A stretch of 64,000 bases of DNA from Salipiger bermudensis (GTDB lineage Bacteria > Pseudomonadota > Alphaproteobacteria > Rhodobacterales > Rhodobacteraceae): contig NZ_JAIUZY010000005.1 in assembly GCF_020171625.1 (NCBI RefSeq), positions 186,001 through 250,000 on the forward strand, given 5' to 3'. The position numbers were made by a program, and so were the translations under genes. This document shows, one piece after another, positions 17,209-26,394 of the stretch (position 1 is its first letter; every line of letters starts with the position of its first letter). A model generated the notes under the pieces. The model was not told the DNA's origin, did no database searches, and was given only the letters and a program-made list of their open reading frames with translations.

Positions 17209-19352
17209 CGCCAGAATCGTCCCCAAGTGTTGCTCACGTCCGGTTCGTGCCAGGTGCGGACCTGATCGTAGAGCCGCGACGAGACCTCGAGCCGCGCACC
17301 GCCGTCGCGCTGAAGCGAGCGGATGGTCTGCCGGCTGACGGTTCGCGACGGGCGGCCGGTGCCGACGCTCAGCGGGATCGCCAGAAGGATGCCCTTGTCG
17401 AAGGAGCCTTCGCCGAACTCCTCTTCGGTGACGTCGGTGAAGGTGGCAAAGGCGCCGACGCTCCAGCCATTGGCGAACTCGCGCGTCAGGGTGAAGGTCG
17501 CGCCGTAATCGCCGGCAAGGTAGCGGCCGACATCGACCTGCCCGTGGAAGCCGTTGCCGAAGGCATAGTAGCCCGAGACATGCCCGTTCACGTCCGGGAT
17601 GTCGCGCTCGATGCCGGAGACCGGATCGACGGTGACGTTTTCCTCGAGGCCGAACAGACCGTCATAGGCCCGGCGTCGCACGTAGTTGAGCTCGGCGCCG
17701 AGGGCGAGCCGGCTGTCGGCGGGCTTCCACAGGACCTCGCCGGAGACACCGGCATACATCCGTTCGAGGTAGCCTACGCTGAGGCGGCTGTAGAGATCCG
17801 GGGCAGGGCGGCCGTAGTGATCCAGCGTCAGGTTCCGGATGAACGGGTCGCCTTCCTTGGCGTAGAGCCGATAATCGGTGCGGACGCGCGGCAGCAGGCT
17901 CTCGGACTCGCGGCTGATCTCGTCGAGATTGCCGATCACGCGCTTGCGGATTTCGCCGGACAGCACGAGGTTGCGACGGATCTCGTAGCTTGCGGCGGCA
18001 CGAACGCCGAGATCGATGCGCAGGGGCATGTCCGGGTCGAAGCCGGAGTAGTCGAAATAGGGCGCCACTTCCCAGCTGAAGCGGGGGAACGGAACCAGAT
18101 CCTCGGGGGTGCCGCGCCGGTAGGCATCGGTGATGCTGGTGCGGGCCAGCATCTCGACCGCGGCGTCATTCTCGAGCGCCTCGAGATCGCTGCGTTTCAT
18201 CGTGACCGCCGACATGGGGATGCCGTTCTCGACCGGAACGATGACGAATTCCTCGACCGAGGCGGGCAGGGTGCGTGTCATCACCCGGGCGGTGCGGCCG
18301 ATCGCCTGCGCCGAGGCGCCGTAGGTAGGATTGCGCAGCCAGACCGTCGCGCTGCGCGGCCGGAGCTCGACATTCACCAGCTCGAGCTGTTCGCGCTCGA
18401 GGTTGCCCGTCATGCGTTGTTCGAGGCTGCGCTCGGTGGCCTCCAGATCGGTGGTCCAGCCAAGGTCCGAGGCGCTGCCGGGGGCGCGCCGCTTGACCGG
18501 AACACCGGCCACCTCCAGCCCGCCCGGAACGCCAGTGGTCTTCGGGTTCGTCGGGAAGGTGAGCTGGACGCCGAGCGTGTCTCCGTAGGCGTAATAGAGT
18601 CCAAGCTGGGCGTTGTTGTCGAACCGGTACTGCGCCCCGAAGCTGTAGGGGGATTCGTGGTTGAACCCACCGCGTTCGCTTTCGAGCGCGTAGTCGTCGG
18701 AGGAGTATTCCAGCTCGAAGGTCAGCTTGTCGTTCGGAGACCAGCTGATGCCACCGAAGGCCGCGACATCGCCGCGGAACCAGCGATCGTAGGTCGGCAC
18801 GCCGCCCTCGCCGAGGACGACCTCGGAGCGGTCTCCGAGGGTGGCGAAGCCGTTGTAGCTGCCAAGCCGGCCCCAGCCGAGCCCGCCCGTGACCTTCAGG
18901 CCCGGCGCAAGGGTCTTGGTGGCCACGACATACTCGCCGCCATAGAGACCGGTGCCGACGAAATCCTGCAGGCCGATGGCGACCGCCGGACGGAGCCGGG
19001 TTTCCCGAAGGAGCTGCACGCGGACGTCGAAACTGCGGTCGTAATAGACGCCATCGACACTAGCGGGGTGGTCGAAATTCTCGATCCCGGTGTATCGGAA
19101 GGTGCCGCTCAGCCACGGGGTGATCTGGAACGAAAGCGCCGCGCGGTTGCCGTCCCCGATGCGGCCATAGCTCAGGCCGATCGTGGCGTCGGGCGCCATC
19201 TCGGCGCTCGGCATGTCGATCAGGCCCGGCGAGCCGTAGGTGTTGTAGCTCGGAACCGTCTCGGACTGGGCAGAGCCGGTGAGCAGGAACACCGCTCCCG
19301 CCGCCGCCACGGCGCCCGCGCGCTTTGCCCGATGTGCTGTTACCGCCGCCAT
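17205..19352 (-). CDS. yjbH: YjbH-like outer-membrane exopolysaccharide protein
   Basis: YjbH/GfcD family (DUF940), large predicted outer-membrane beta-barrel proteins needed for polysaccharide output. The 715-residue protein has a signal peptide (about 1-30), then the typical N-terminus YNTYGSPGLIDMPSAEMAPD, and many alternating strands through to the end. The region FQITPWLSGTFRYTGIENF and the C-terminal SVGTGRPSRTVSRQTIRSLQRDGG are recognisable family parts. It precedes yjbF by overlap; upstream is a 211-base gap and then the divergent flagellar motB. Confidence 0.85.
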   Translation of the reverse strand: MAAVTAHRAKRAGAVAAAGAVFLLTGSAQSETVPSYNTYGSPGLIDMPSAEMAPDATIGLSYGRIGDGNRAALSFQITPWLSGTFRYTGIENFDHPASVDGVYYDRSFDVRVQLLRETRLRPAVAIGLQDFVGTGLYGGEYVVATKTLAPGLKVTGGLGWGRLGSYNGFATLGDRSEVVLGEGGVPTYDRWFRGDVAAFGGISWSPNDKLTFELEYSSDDYALESERGGFNHESPYSFGAQYRFDNNAQLGLYYAYGDTLGVQLTFPTNPKTTGVPGGLEVAGVPVKRRAPGSASDLGWTTDLEATERSLEQRMTGNLEREQLELVNVELRPRSATVWLRNPTYGASAQAIGRTARVMTRTLPASVEEFVIVPVENGIPMSAVTMKRSDLEALENDAAVEMLARTSITDAYRRGTPEDLVPFPRFSWEVAPYFDYSGFDPDMPLRIDLGVRAAASYEIRRNLVLSGEIRKRVIGNLDEISRESESLLPRVRTDYRLYAKEGDPFIRNLTLDHYGRPAPDLYSRLSVGYLERMYAGVSGEVLWKPADSRLALGAELNYVRRRAYDGLFGLEENVTVDPVSGIERDIPDVNGHVSGYYAFGNGFHGQVDVGRYLAGDYGATFTLTREFANGWSVGAFATFTDVTEEEFGEGSFDKGILLAIPLSVGTGRPSRTVSRQTIRSLQRDGGARLEVSSRLYDQVRTWHEPDVSNTWGRFWR

Positions 19353-19497
19353 AAAGCCGACCCCGTGTCTTGAATGGTTTCTCGTCCCTACAGCTATTCG
19401 GAAACCGCGAGGCTGTCCATCTGCGGCGGTCTCGGCGTCTCGGGCTGTGGATTCTCGGCACGTCCAGCCGCGCCGGATGCGTTGAGAGTTTTAAATG

Positions 19498-19530
19498 TTA
19501 AGGCGGGCGTAACCGCTGCCCCGCTAGACC
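19498..19530 (+). promoter_or_regulatory. CtrA-type promoter of motB
   Basis: TTAA (19498-19501), 7 bases, GTAA (19509-19512), 10 bases, then GCTAGACC (19523-19530). The pair matches the CtrA half-site spacing and the last element matches the alphaproteobacterial -10 GCTANAWC. motB starts 33 bases downstream. Confidence 0.65.
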
Positions 19531-19563
19531 GCTCTTCGGGGTGAAAGACGAAGGTGGTGGAAC

Positions 19564-20397
19564 ATGGCGGTCGACAGCAGTGTCGCGCCGGTCATCATCA
19601 AGAAGAAGAAGGTCTCGGGCGGTGACGGGCATCACGGCGGCGCATGGAAGGTCGCCTATGCCGATTTCGTCACCGCGATGATGGCCTTCTTCATGTTGAT
19701 GTGGCTGCTGAATGCGACGACGGAGAAACAGCGCAAGGGGCTGGCGGATTACTTCAGCCCGACCATCGCGATCAGCCGGGTCTCGGGGGGTGGTGATGGC
19801 AGTCTCGGGGGCGACAGCATCTTCTCCGAGAACACGCTGCCCCGGGTCGGCACCGGCGCCACGAGCCTGCGGCCGACTTCGCAGCAGGCCGCGCGCGGCG
19901 CATCCGACCCGGGCGCGGCCGACGAGACCGGCGCAAGGGACGAAGCGCTCGAAGCGGTCGAGGAGCTTCTCATGGGGCGCGGTGGCGAAAGCATGATCAG
20001 CGACACGCTGATGCGCCATATCGTGACCCGAGTCACCGACGAGGGGCTGGTGGTCGAACTGTTCGCCACCGAGGACGCGCCGCTCTTCGACGCTGACGGC
20101 GCCCCGACCGAGCTGCTGCGCGCGCTCGCGGGGGTGATCGCGGGGGTGTCGGACATGGTCACCAATCCGCTCGCGATCGAGGGGCATGTCGGGGCCTATC
20201 CGATCGTGCTCGCGCGCGATCCCTCGTGGGAGGTCTCGACCCGCCATGCCGACCGGTTCCGCGAGCTGCTGCTTTCCGAGGGGCTGGACAAGGCCCGGAT
20301 CAACCGGGTCACCGCCCATGCCGACCGCGAACCCTCCAAGAGCAACCCGATGGACCCGCGCAACACGCGGCTCGAGATCATTTATCTGCGCAACTGA
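19564..20397 (+). CDS. motB: Flagellar motor stator protein MotB
   Basis: Stator subunit that anchors the proton channel to peptidoglycan. The 277-residue protein has one membrane helix (about 31-52) with the MotB signature YADFVTAMMAFFMLMW, including the proton-accepting Asp34, then a linker and a C-terminal OmpA-like domain (about 150-277; HADRFRELL and DPRNTRLEIIYL). motA is not adjacent but 5 kb downstream, after flgE-flgK-flgL-flgI, an arrangement I associate with Rhodobacterales clusters. Expression probably comes from the CtrA-type promoter just upstream. Confidence 0.93.
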   Translation: MAVDSSVAPVIIKKKKVSGGDGHHGGAWKVAYADFVTAMMAFFMLMWLLNATTEKQRKGLADYFSPTIAISRVSGGGDGSLGGDSIFSENTLPRVGTGATSLRPTSQQAARGASDPGAADETGARDEALEAVEELLMGRGGESMISDTLMRHIVTRVTDEGLVVELFATEDAPLFDADGAPTELLRALAGVIAGVSDMVTNPLAIEGHVGAYPIVLARDPSWEVSTRHADRFRELLLSEGLDKARINRVTAHADREPSKSNPMDPRNTRLEIIYLRN

Positions 20398-20428
20398 GGC
20401 CGGGCAGATATGCGGCAGATTTTAGCTG

Positions 20429-20460
20429 TTAGCTCCGGGTTAAGGCCGTGCCGTTAGGTC
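20429..20460 (+). promoter_or_regulatory. CtrA-type promoter of flgE
   Basis: TTAG (20429-20432), 7 bases, TTAA (20440-20443), 9 bases, then GTTAGGTC (20453-20460). Same layout as upstream of motB, fliI and fliK. flgE starts 43 bases downstream. Confidence 0.68.
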
Positions 20461-20502
20461 TGGTGGCGAGTTTCTGGAAGGTGACAGCAGAAAGGCGCGT
20501 CC

Positions 20503-21801
20503 ATGACCATTTCTTCGTCTCTCAATGCCGGCGTTTCGGGGCTGTCGGGCAACGCCAGCCGCCTCAGCGCCATCTCCGACAATATCGCGAACTCCTCGAC
20601 CTACGGGTATCGCAGGGTCGAAACGGATTTCACCGCGCTCGTGATGTCGAGCGGCAGCCAGCGGGCTTATACCGCCGGCGGCACCGCGATCGACAACCTG
20701 CGCCTCGTCGACGAGGGCGGGGCCATCGTCTCGACCAGCAACGCCACGGATCTGGCGGTGGACGGGATCGGGATGCTCCCGGTGACGGCGCAGGCGCAAT
20801 TCGAAGCCACGGGCGAGCCTGATCTTCTGCTGACGTCGACCGGCTCCTTCCGGATCGACGAGAACGGCTATCTGGCAAGCGAGAGCGGCTATTACCTGAT
20901 GGGGTGGCCGGCGGCGCTCGACGGTTCGATCCCGCCCTATCCGCGCGACACGATCAACGGTCTCGAGCCGGTCAAGTTCAGCCTCAGCCTCACCGGCGAT
21001 CCGACCACCGCGGTCGAAATGGCGCTGAACCTGCCCGCGACGGAAACGCAGGCGGACGCGGCGGGCGATTCCGAATATCTGGAGATCGAGTATTTCGACA
21101 ATGTCGGCATCTCGCAAAGCATCTCGATCACCTTCACGCCCACGGTTCCCGCCACCGGGATCTCGAATGAGTGGACGATGCTGATGACGGATTCCGCGCA
21201 GGGCGGCGCGGTGATCGGCGACTACACCATTACCTTCGACACGACGACCGGCGCCGGCGGCACGATCGCCAGCGTGGCCGACAACACCGGCGGCGCCTAC
21301 GACCCCGCGACGGGCCTCTTCACCGTCAATGTCGCCGGGGGGCCGATCGAGTTCGATATCGGCGCCGCCGGCACGACCGGCGCCCTGTCGCAGCTTGGCG
21401 ACAGCTTCGCGCCGATCTCGATCTCGAAGGATGGCTCCTCGGTGGGCAACATGGTCTCGGTCGAGGTCGACGAGAACGGCTATGTCAGTGCGCTCTACGA
21501 CAGCGGCCAGAGCCAGGTGCTCTACCAGATTCCGCTGGTCGACCTGCCCAATTACAACGGGATGAGAGCCGTCGACGGCTCGACCTTCCGGCCCTCGCCG
21601 CAGAGCGGATCTTTCTTCCTGTGGGATGCCGGTGACGGGCCGACCGGCAGCGTGAAATCCTACGCACGACAGGAATCGGCCACCGACATCGCCCAGGAAC
21701 TGACCGACATGATCCGCACCCAGCGGGCCTATTCCTCCAACGCCAAGGTGATCCAGACCGTCGACGAGATGCTGCAGGAAACCACCAACATGAAGCGCTG
21801 A
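20503..21801 (+). CDS. flgE: Flagellar hook protein FlgE
   Basis: Main subunit of the flagellar hook. The 432-residue protein has the rod/hook N-terminus (SLNAGVSGLSGNASRLSAISDNIANSSTYGY, here split as residues 4-34), a variable Asp/Thr/Gly-rich middle, and the conserved C-terminus with DIAQELTDMIRTQRAYSSNAKVI. It is exported by the flagellar type III system without a cleaved signal. Followed 39 bases later by flgK. The flgE-flgK-flgL-flgI run is co-oriented and closely spaced. Confidence 0.94.
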   Translation: MTISSSLNAGVSGLSGNASRLSAISDNIANSSTYGYRRVETDFTALVMSSGSQRAYTAGGTAIDNLRLVDEGGAIVSTSNATDLAVDGIGMLPVTAQAQFEATGEPDLLLTSTGSFRIDENGYLASESGYYLMGWPAALDGSIPPYPRDTINGLEPVKFSLSLTGDPTTAVEMALNLPATETQADAAGDSEYLEIEYFDNVGISQSISITFTPTVPATGISNEWTMLMTDSAQGGAVIGDYTITFDTTTGAGGTIASVADNTGGAYDPATGLFTVNVAGGPIEFDIGAAGTTGALSQLGDSFAPISISKDGSSVGNMVSVEVDENGYVSALYDSGQSQVLYQIPLVDLPNYNGMRAVDGSTFRPSPQSGSFFLWDAGDGPTGSVKSYARQESATDIAQELTDMIRTQRAYSSNAKVIQTVDEMLQETTNMKR

Positions 21802-21840
21802 GCCCGGTAACGGGATCGGTCCGTCCAGGGAGGGCACCAC

Positions 21841-23301
21841 ATGTCACTGAGCGGCGCATTGTCGAACGCACTGAGCGGACTGACCGCGAACAGCCGGTCC
21901 GCCAACCTCGTGGCCTCGAACATCGCCAACGCCACGACCGAAAGCTACGGCCGCCGGACCCTCGATCTCTCGGCCCGGACGCTGGGAAATTCCGGTGGCG
22001 TGCGGATCGACGGCGTGACCCGCAATGTCGACACCGCGGTGCTGGCGGATCGCCGGCTGTCGGATGCCCAGTCCGGCTTTGCCGACGAGATGCAGGGCTT
22101 TGCGTCCCGCATCGAGACCCTGCTCGGTCCGAGCGACAGCGAAGGATCTCTGGTCGGTCGCTTTGCGGCCTTCGAGACCGCGCTGCTCTCTGCTGCCGCC
22201 GATCCGTCGTCAGACCAGCGGCTGAAGCTGGTGGCGCAGCGGGCCGAGGATTTCACCACCATGCTGAATCAGGTCAGCGGCGAGATTAAGGAGGCACGAA
22301 CCGATGCCGACCGCAGCATCGGCGCGCAGGTCAGCCGTCTCAACACCGCGTTCGGCCGCGTCTCCGAACTCAATACCGCGATCAGCGACAGCCTGCTGCG
22401 CGGCGGCGATCCCGCGTCTCTCATGGATCAGCGGCAGCGGGTGATCGACGAAATCTCGGACATCGTGCCGCTCCGCAGCGTCGCGCGGGAGAACGGGGCC
22501 GTCGCGCTCTACGCCGCCTCCGGCACGGTCCTTCTCGATCCGGAGTTCCACAGCAACCCGGTAGAGATCAGCTTCACCCCTCAGGATCCGGTCACCGCCG
22601 ATTTGAGTATCGGCGGCGGCACGCTTTCGGGGCTCGAAATCAACGGCAAGCCGGTCAACAGCAGCAATGATGGCGCGCTGGGCGGCGGCATGCTCGGCGC
22701 GCAGTTCCAGATCCGCGATGTCGTTGCGCCGGACATGCAGGCGGCGATCGACGGCATCGCCCGCGACCTGATCGATCGCTTCGCCCCGGGCGGACCCGAC
22801 AGTACCCTCGGGGCGACCGACCCCGGTCTCTTTACCGATGCGGGCTCTGCTTTCGATCCGCTGGACGAGACCGGGCTCGCGGGACGGATCGCGCTCAATC
22901 CCCTCGTCGATCCGGCGGGCAGCGGAACCTGGCGCCTCCGCGATGGCCTCGGCGCAGCCGTGCAGGGGCCGGTCGGAGAGGCACGCCTGCTTCAAGGATA
23001 TTCCGATGCATTGGACGCACTGACGAGCCCGGCATCCGCGGCGCTCGGTCCGGGGGCGCAGACCTTTGGCCAGCATGTCGCGGATTTCCATGCCGCCATC
23101 GCCGCCGCCCGGCTGCGGGCGGATGGCGAACAGAGCTTCAGCCGCGCTCAGAACACCGCGCTCAAGGAGCTCGAACTGTCCAAAGGGGTCGATACCGACG
23201 CAGAGCTGCAAGAGCTTCTCCGGATCGAACAGCACTACGCCGCGAACGCCCGCGTGATCACCACGGTGGACGAACTCTTGCAAACCCTGATGAACATCTG
23301 A
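21841..23301 (+). CDS. flgK: Flagellar hook-filament junction protein FlgK
   Basis: First hook-associated protein, joining hook and filament. The 486-residue protein has the conserved N-terminus (LSNALSGLTANSRSANLVASN region) and C-terminus (LLRIEQHYAANARVITTVDELLQTL) that pack as a coiled coil, with a less conserved middle. ATG at 21841. The gap to flgL is 10 bases. It is of normal or slightly short length for alphaproteobacteria. Confidence 0.93.
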   Translation: MSLSGALSNALSGLTANSRSANLVASNIANATTESYGRRTLDLSARTLGNSGGVRIDGVTRNVDTAVLADRRLSDAQSGFADEMQGFASRIETLLGPSDSEGSLVGRFAAFETALLSAAADPSSDQRLKLVAQRAEDFTTMLNQVSGEIKEARTDADRSIGAQVSRLNTAFGRVSELNTAISDSLLRGGDPASLMDQRQRVIDEISDIVPLRSVARENGAVALYAASGTVLLDPEFHSNPVEISFTPQDPVTADLSIGGGTLSGLEINGKPVNSSNDGALGGGMLGAQFQIRDVVAPDMQAAIDGIARDLIDRFAPGGPDSTLGATDPGLFTDAGSAFDPLDETGLAGRIALNPLVDPAGSGTWRLRDGLGAAVQGPVGEARLLQGYSDALDALTSPASAALGPGAQTFGQHVADFHAAIAAARLRADGEQSFSRAQNTALKELELSKGVDTDAELQELLRIEQHYAANARVITTVDELLQTLMNI

Positions 23302-23311
23302 GGAGGCACCG

Positions 23312-24316
23312 TTGGATACCGTCGGAGATCTTGCCAGAACCCTTGTCCTGCGAACCCACCAGTCCCGGCTGAACCGCGATCTCGACCGGCTCGGCACCGA
23401 GATCGCGACAGGCTTCGTCCGCGATCCGGTGTCCCATCTCGACGGCGACGTTTCGGCGTTGGTCTCGATCGACCGGCGGCTGGCGCAACTCGAAACCTAC
23501 CGGGTGAACACCGGCGAGGCCGCGTTTCTCACCGGCACCATGCAGACCACGCTCGAGGAAATCCAGACCCGCTCGGAACAGCTCTCGCAGGTGCTTCTCG
23601 CCGTCGAGTTGACCCCGAACGACGAGATGTTCCGCACGCTCTCGACCGAGGCTGGCAATGCCCTCGGCAGCATGGTGAACGGCCTCAACCGCTCCGTCGC
23701 CGGCCGCTTCCTGTTCTCTGGCACCGCCACCGATACGCCGGCGCTGATCGGTGGCGACGCGATGCTCGCCGAGTTGCAGACAGCGCTGGCCGGGGCCGTG
23801 ACCGCGGCCGATGTCGAAACCGCGCTCGACACTTGGTTCGACACGCCTGGTGGCGGTTTCGAGACCGACGGCTATCTCGGGTCGACCACGTCTCTGGCGC
23901 CGCTGCAGTTGAGTGCCAGCGAAAGCGCGGGCGTTGATATTCGTGGCGACGACGTGGTGTTTCGCAACGTGATGAAGGCGATGGCCAAGGCGGCTCTGGC
24001 CAGCGACGACACGCTCGTCCTGTCCGACGCGGTCAAGGTCGACCTGATCTCGGGCGCCGCGCTCGAGCTGCAGACCGCGATCGCCAGCATGGTCGAGTTG
24101 CGGGCCGGACTCGGCACGCTGGAACAGCGGATCGAGGAGACGACCGCGCGCAACGCGGCCGAACACACCGCCACCAGCATCGCCCGGCTCGACCTCGTCG
24201 GAACGGATCAGTTCGAGACCGCCACACGATACGAGAACACCCGCGCGCAGCTCGAAAGCCTTTACGCCATCACTGTGCGGTCCTCGCGTATGTCGCTGGT
24301 GGAGTTCCTGAGATGA
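23312..24316 (+). CDS. flgL: Flagellar hook-filament junction protein FlgL
   Basis: Second hook-associated protein, with a flagellin-like fold. The 334-residue protein starts at a TTG (23312) preceded by a full AGGAGG 5 bases away, which settles the start. Seen: LARTLVLRTHQSRLNRDLDR at the N-terminus and the flagellin-like helical C-terminus ATRYENTRAQLESLY. The stop overlaps the flgI ATG by 4 bases. Confidence 0.9.
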   Translation: MDTVGDLARTLVLRTHQSRLNRDLDRLGTEIATGFVRDPVSHLDGDVSALVSIDRRLAQLETYRVNTGEAAFLTGTMQTTLEEIQTRSEQLSQVLLAVELTPNDEMFRTLSTEAGNALGSMVNGLNRSVAGRFLFSGTATDTPALIGGDAMLAELQTALAGAVTAADVETALDTWFDTPGGGFETDGYLGSTTSLAPLQLSASESAGVDIRGDDVVFRNVMKAMAKAALASDDTLVLSDAVKVDLISGAALELQTAIASMVELRAGLGTLEQRIEETTARNAAEHTATSIARLDLVGTDQFETATRYENTRAQLESLYAITVRSSRMSLVEFLR

Positions 24317-25425
24317 TCCGGCGCCTGCTCGGCCTCTGCCTCGCGCTCAGCCTGGTGGTCCTGACCCAGGGTGCGGCGGCGCAGGCCGTTCGCATCAAGG
24401 ATCTCGTGGAGTTCGACGGCGTTCGCTCCAATGATCTCGTCGGGTATGGTCTGGTCGTCGGTCTCAACGGCACCGGCGACGGATTGCGCAATGCCCCGTT
24501 CACCGAAGAGATCATGCAGAACATCCTCGAGCGGCTCGGGGTGAACGTCACCGGAGAACAGTTCCGGCCGCGCAACGTGGCCGCGGTGTTCGTGACCAGC
24601 CGCCTGCCACCCTTCGGACGGGCCGGCAGCCAGATCGACGTGACGGTTTCGGCGATCGGCGATGCCAGCAGCCTGCTCGGCGGCACCCTGATCATGACCC
24701 CGCTCAATGCCGCCGATGGGCAGATCTACGCCGTGGCGCAGGGCACCGTGATCGCCGGGGGCGCCAACGCCGAGGGGGATGCCGCGCGGGTGGTGCAGGG
24801 GGTCCCGACCTCGGGAATGATCCCCGCCGGCGCCCGGATCGAACGCGAGGTGGAGTTCGCCTTTGCCGATCTGTCGACCCTGCGCCTGGCGCTGCGAGAA
24901 CCGGATTTTACCACTGCCGCCCGGATTGAGGCGGCGATCAACCGGCGGGTCGGGCGCCGTGCCGCAGAAATGCTGGATGCGGGTACGGTCTCGGTCAATT
25001 TGCAACAGACCGGGACCGGCTCTCCGGCGCAGGCGGTGGTCGCGATCGAGAATCTTCCGGTTGAGCCGGAACGGCGCGCCCGCGTTGTCGTGGATCAGCG
25101 CTCGGGCACAATCGTGATGGGCGAAGACGTGCGGATTTCCCGCGTTGCTGTCTCGCAGGGGAACCTGACCCTGCGCATCGAAGAGGCCCCGATCGCCGTG
25201 CAACCGAATCCATTCGCCGAAGGGGAGACCGTGATCGTCCCGCGCACCGGTGCCGATATCGTCGAGGAACCCGGGATCGGGCTGGCCGAGGTGCCGGGCG
25301 GGACGTCTCTTTCCGAGGTGATCGCCGGGCTGAACGCGCTTGGCGTCTCTCCGCGCGACATGATCGACATTCTCAAGAGCATCAAGGCCGCCGGCGCGCT
25401 GCACGCGGATTTCCTTGTGATGTAG
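24313..25425 (+). CDS. flgI: Flagellar P-ring protein FlgI
   Basis: Periplasmic P-ring subunit around the rod. The 370-residue precursor has a cleaved signal peptide (about 1-23) followed by the highly conserved VRIKDLVEFDGVRSNDLVGYG segment, VGLNGTGDGLRN, and the C-terminal LNALGVSPRDMIDILKSIKAAGALHA. The ATG at 24313 overlaps the flgL stop. A CtrA-type promoter and motA follow, so this ends the flgEKLI run. Confidence 0.95.
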   Translation: MIRRLLGLCLALSLVVLTQGAAAQAVRIKDLVEFDGVRSNDLVGYGLVVGLNGTGDGLRNAPFTEEIMQNILERLGVNVTGEQFRPRNVAAVFVTSRLPPFGRAGSQIDVTVSAIGDASSLLGGTLIMTPLNAADGQIYAVAQGTVIAGGANAEGDAARVVQGVPTSGMIPAGARIEREVEFAFADLSTLRLALREPDFTTAARIEAAINRRVGRRAAEMLDAGTVSVNLQQTGTGSPAQAVVAIENLPVEPERRARVVVDQRSGTIVMGEDVRISRVAVSQGNLTLRIEEAPIAVQPNPFAEGETVIVPRTGADIVEEPGIGLAEVPGGTSLSEVIAGLNALGVSPRDMIDILKSIKAAGALHADFLVM

Positions 25426-25455
25426 CCTCCCGGACTTTCGGGTCTGAGGGTTTTG

Positions 25456-25477
25456 TTAACCGCGCCCGCGCTACCAA
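25456..25477 (+). promoter_or_regulatory. CtrA-type promoter (weaker) of motA
   Basis: TTAA (25456-25459), 10 bases, then GCTACCAA (25470-25477). The downstream half and spacing match the motB, flgE and fliK promoters, but the upstream half reads TGAG (25445-25448), so only one half-site is good. motA starts 48 bases downstream. Confidence 0.5.
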
Positions 25478-25524
25478 GACGATGACACGCGTACGTGCGG
25501 GGGATTGGTGAAGGAGTCACCGCA

Positions 25525-26394
25525 ATGATGGGAATCATCGGGATCGTCGTGATCTTCGGCATGGTGTTTGGCGGATATCTTCTCGCCGGCGGCAAGATGT
25601 CGATCATCCTGAAATCCCTCCCGTTCGAGATGATGATGATCGGCGGTGCCGCTGTGGGGACGTTTCTGATCGGCAATGACGCAAGCGTGGTGAAGCACAC
25701 GCTCAAGGATGTCGGAAAGGTGTTCAAAGGCGCCAAATGGAAGCCAGGCGACTACAAGGAGCTGCTCTGCCTGCTGTTCGAGCTGATCAGGCTGGCGCGC
25801 CAGAGCCCGGTCGCCATCGAGGAGCACGTGGAGTCCCCGGCTGAATCGAGCATCTTCTCCAAGTATCCGAAGATCCAGGGTGACAAGATCGCCATCGAGC
25901 TGATCTGCGACACCATGCGCTCGATGTCGATGAACTACGATGATCCGCATCAGGTCGAGGAGGTGCTCGACAAGCGGATCGAGGCGCTCGAACATCATCG
26001 GATGCACTCCAGCCACGCCCTGCAGGCCATGGCCGACGGGCTGCCGGCGCTTGGGATCGTGGCGGCGGTGCTCGGGGTGATCAAGACCATGGGGTCTATC
26101 GATCAGCCTCCCGAGGTTCTGGGCAAGCTGATCGGCGGGGCCCTCGTGGGCACCTTTCTCGGCGTGTTCTTGGCCTACGGTTTTGCCGGTCCGTTCGCGG
26201 TGAAGGTCAAGGCGGTGATCGAGGAGGATCTGCATTTCTACCAGCTGATCCGCGAGGTCCTCGTCGCCAACCTGCACAATCACGCCACCAACATCTGTAT
26301 CGAGGTCGGGCGCCAGAACACACCGGCCCATTTCCGGCCCAGCTTCACCGACCTCGAAGAGGCGTTGAAGAACGTCAAGCAGGCGGCGGCATGA
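25525..26394 (+). CDS. motA: Flagellar motor stator protein MotA
   Basis: Stator subunit that forms the proton channel with MotB and drives the rotor. The 289-residue protein has four membrane helices (two near the N-terminus, two after about 165 with LPALGIVAAVLGVIKTM and the following LVGTFLGVFLAYGF) and a cytoplasmic loop with conserved charged residues. AAGGAG lies 8 bases before the ATG at 25525; a reading from 25495 lacks such a signal. Its stop overlaps the next gene by 4 bases. Confidence 0.95.
   Translation: MMGIIGIVVIFGMVFGGYLLAGGKMSIILKSLPFEMMMIGGAAVGTFLIGNDASVVKHTLKDVGKVFKGAKWKPGDYKELLCLLFELIRLARQSPVAIEEHVESPAESSIFSKYPKIQGDKIAIELICDTMRSMSMNYDDPHQVEEVLDKRIEALEHHRMHSSHALQAMADGLPALGIVAAVLGVIKTMGSIDQPPEVLGKLIGGALVGTFLGVFLAYGFAGPFAVKVKAVIEEDLHFYQLIREVLVANLHNHATNICIEVGRQNTPAHFRPSFTDLEEALKNVKQAAA

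Noticed and set aside
17247-19373. A long open frame on the plus strand opposite the yjbH-like gene
   Set aside because: Antisense to a protein with a signal peptide and beta-barrel pattern; composition is GC-driven and has no motifs.
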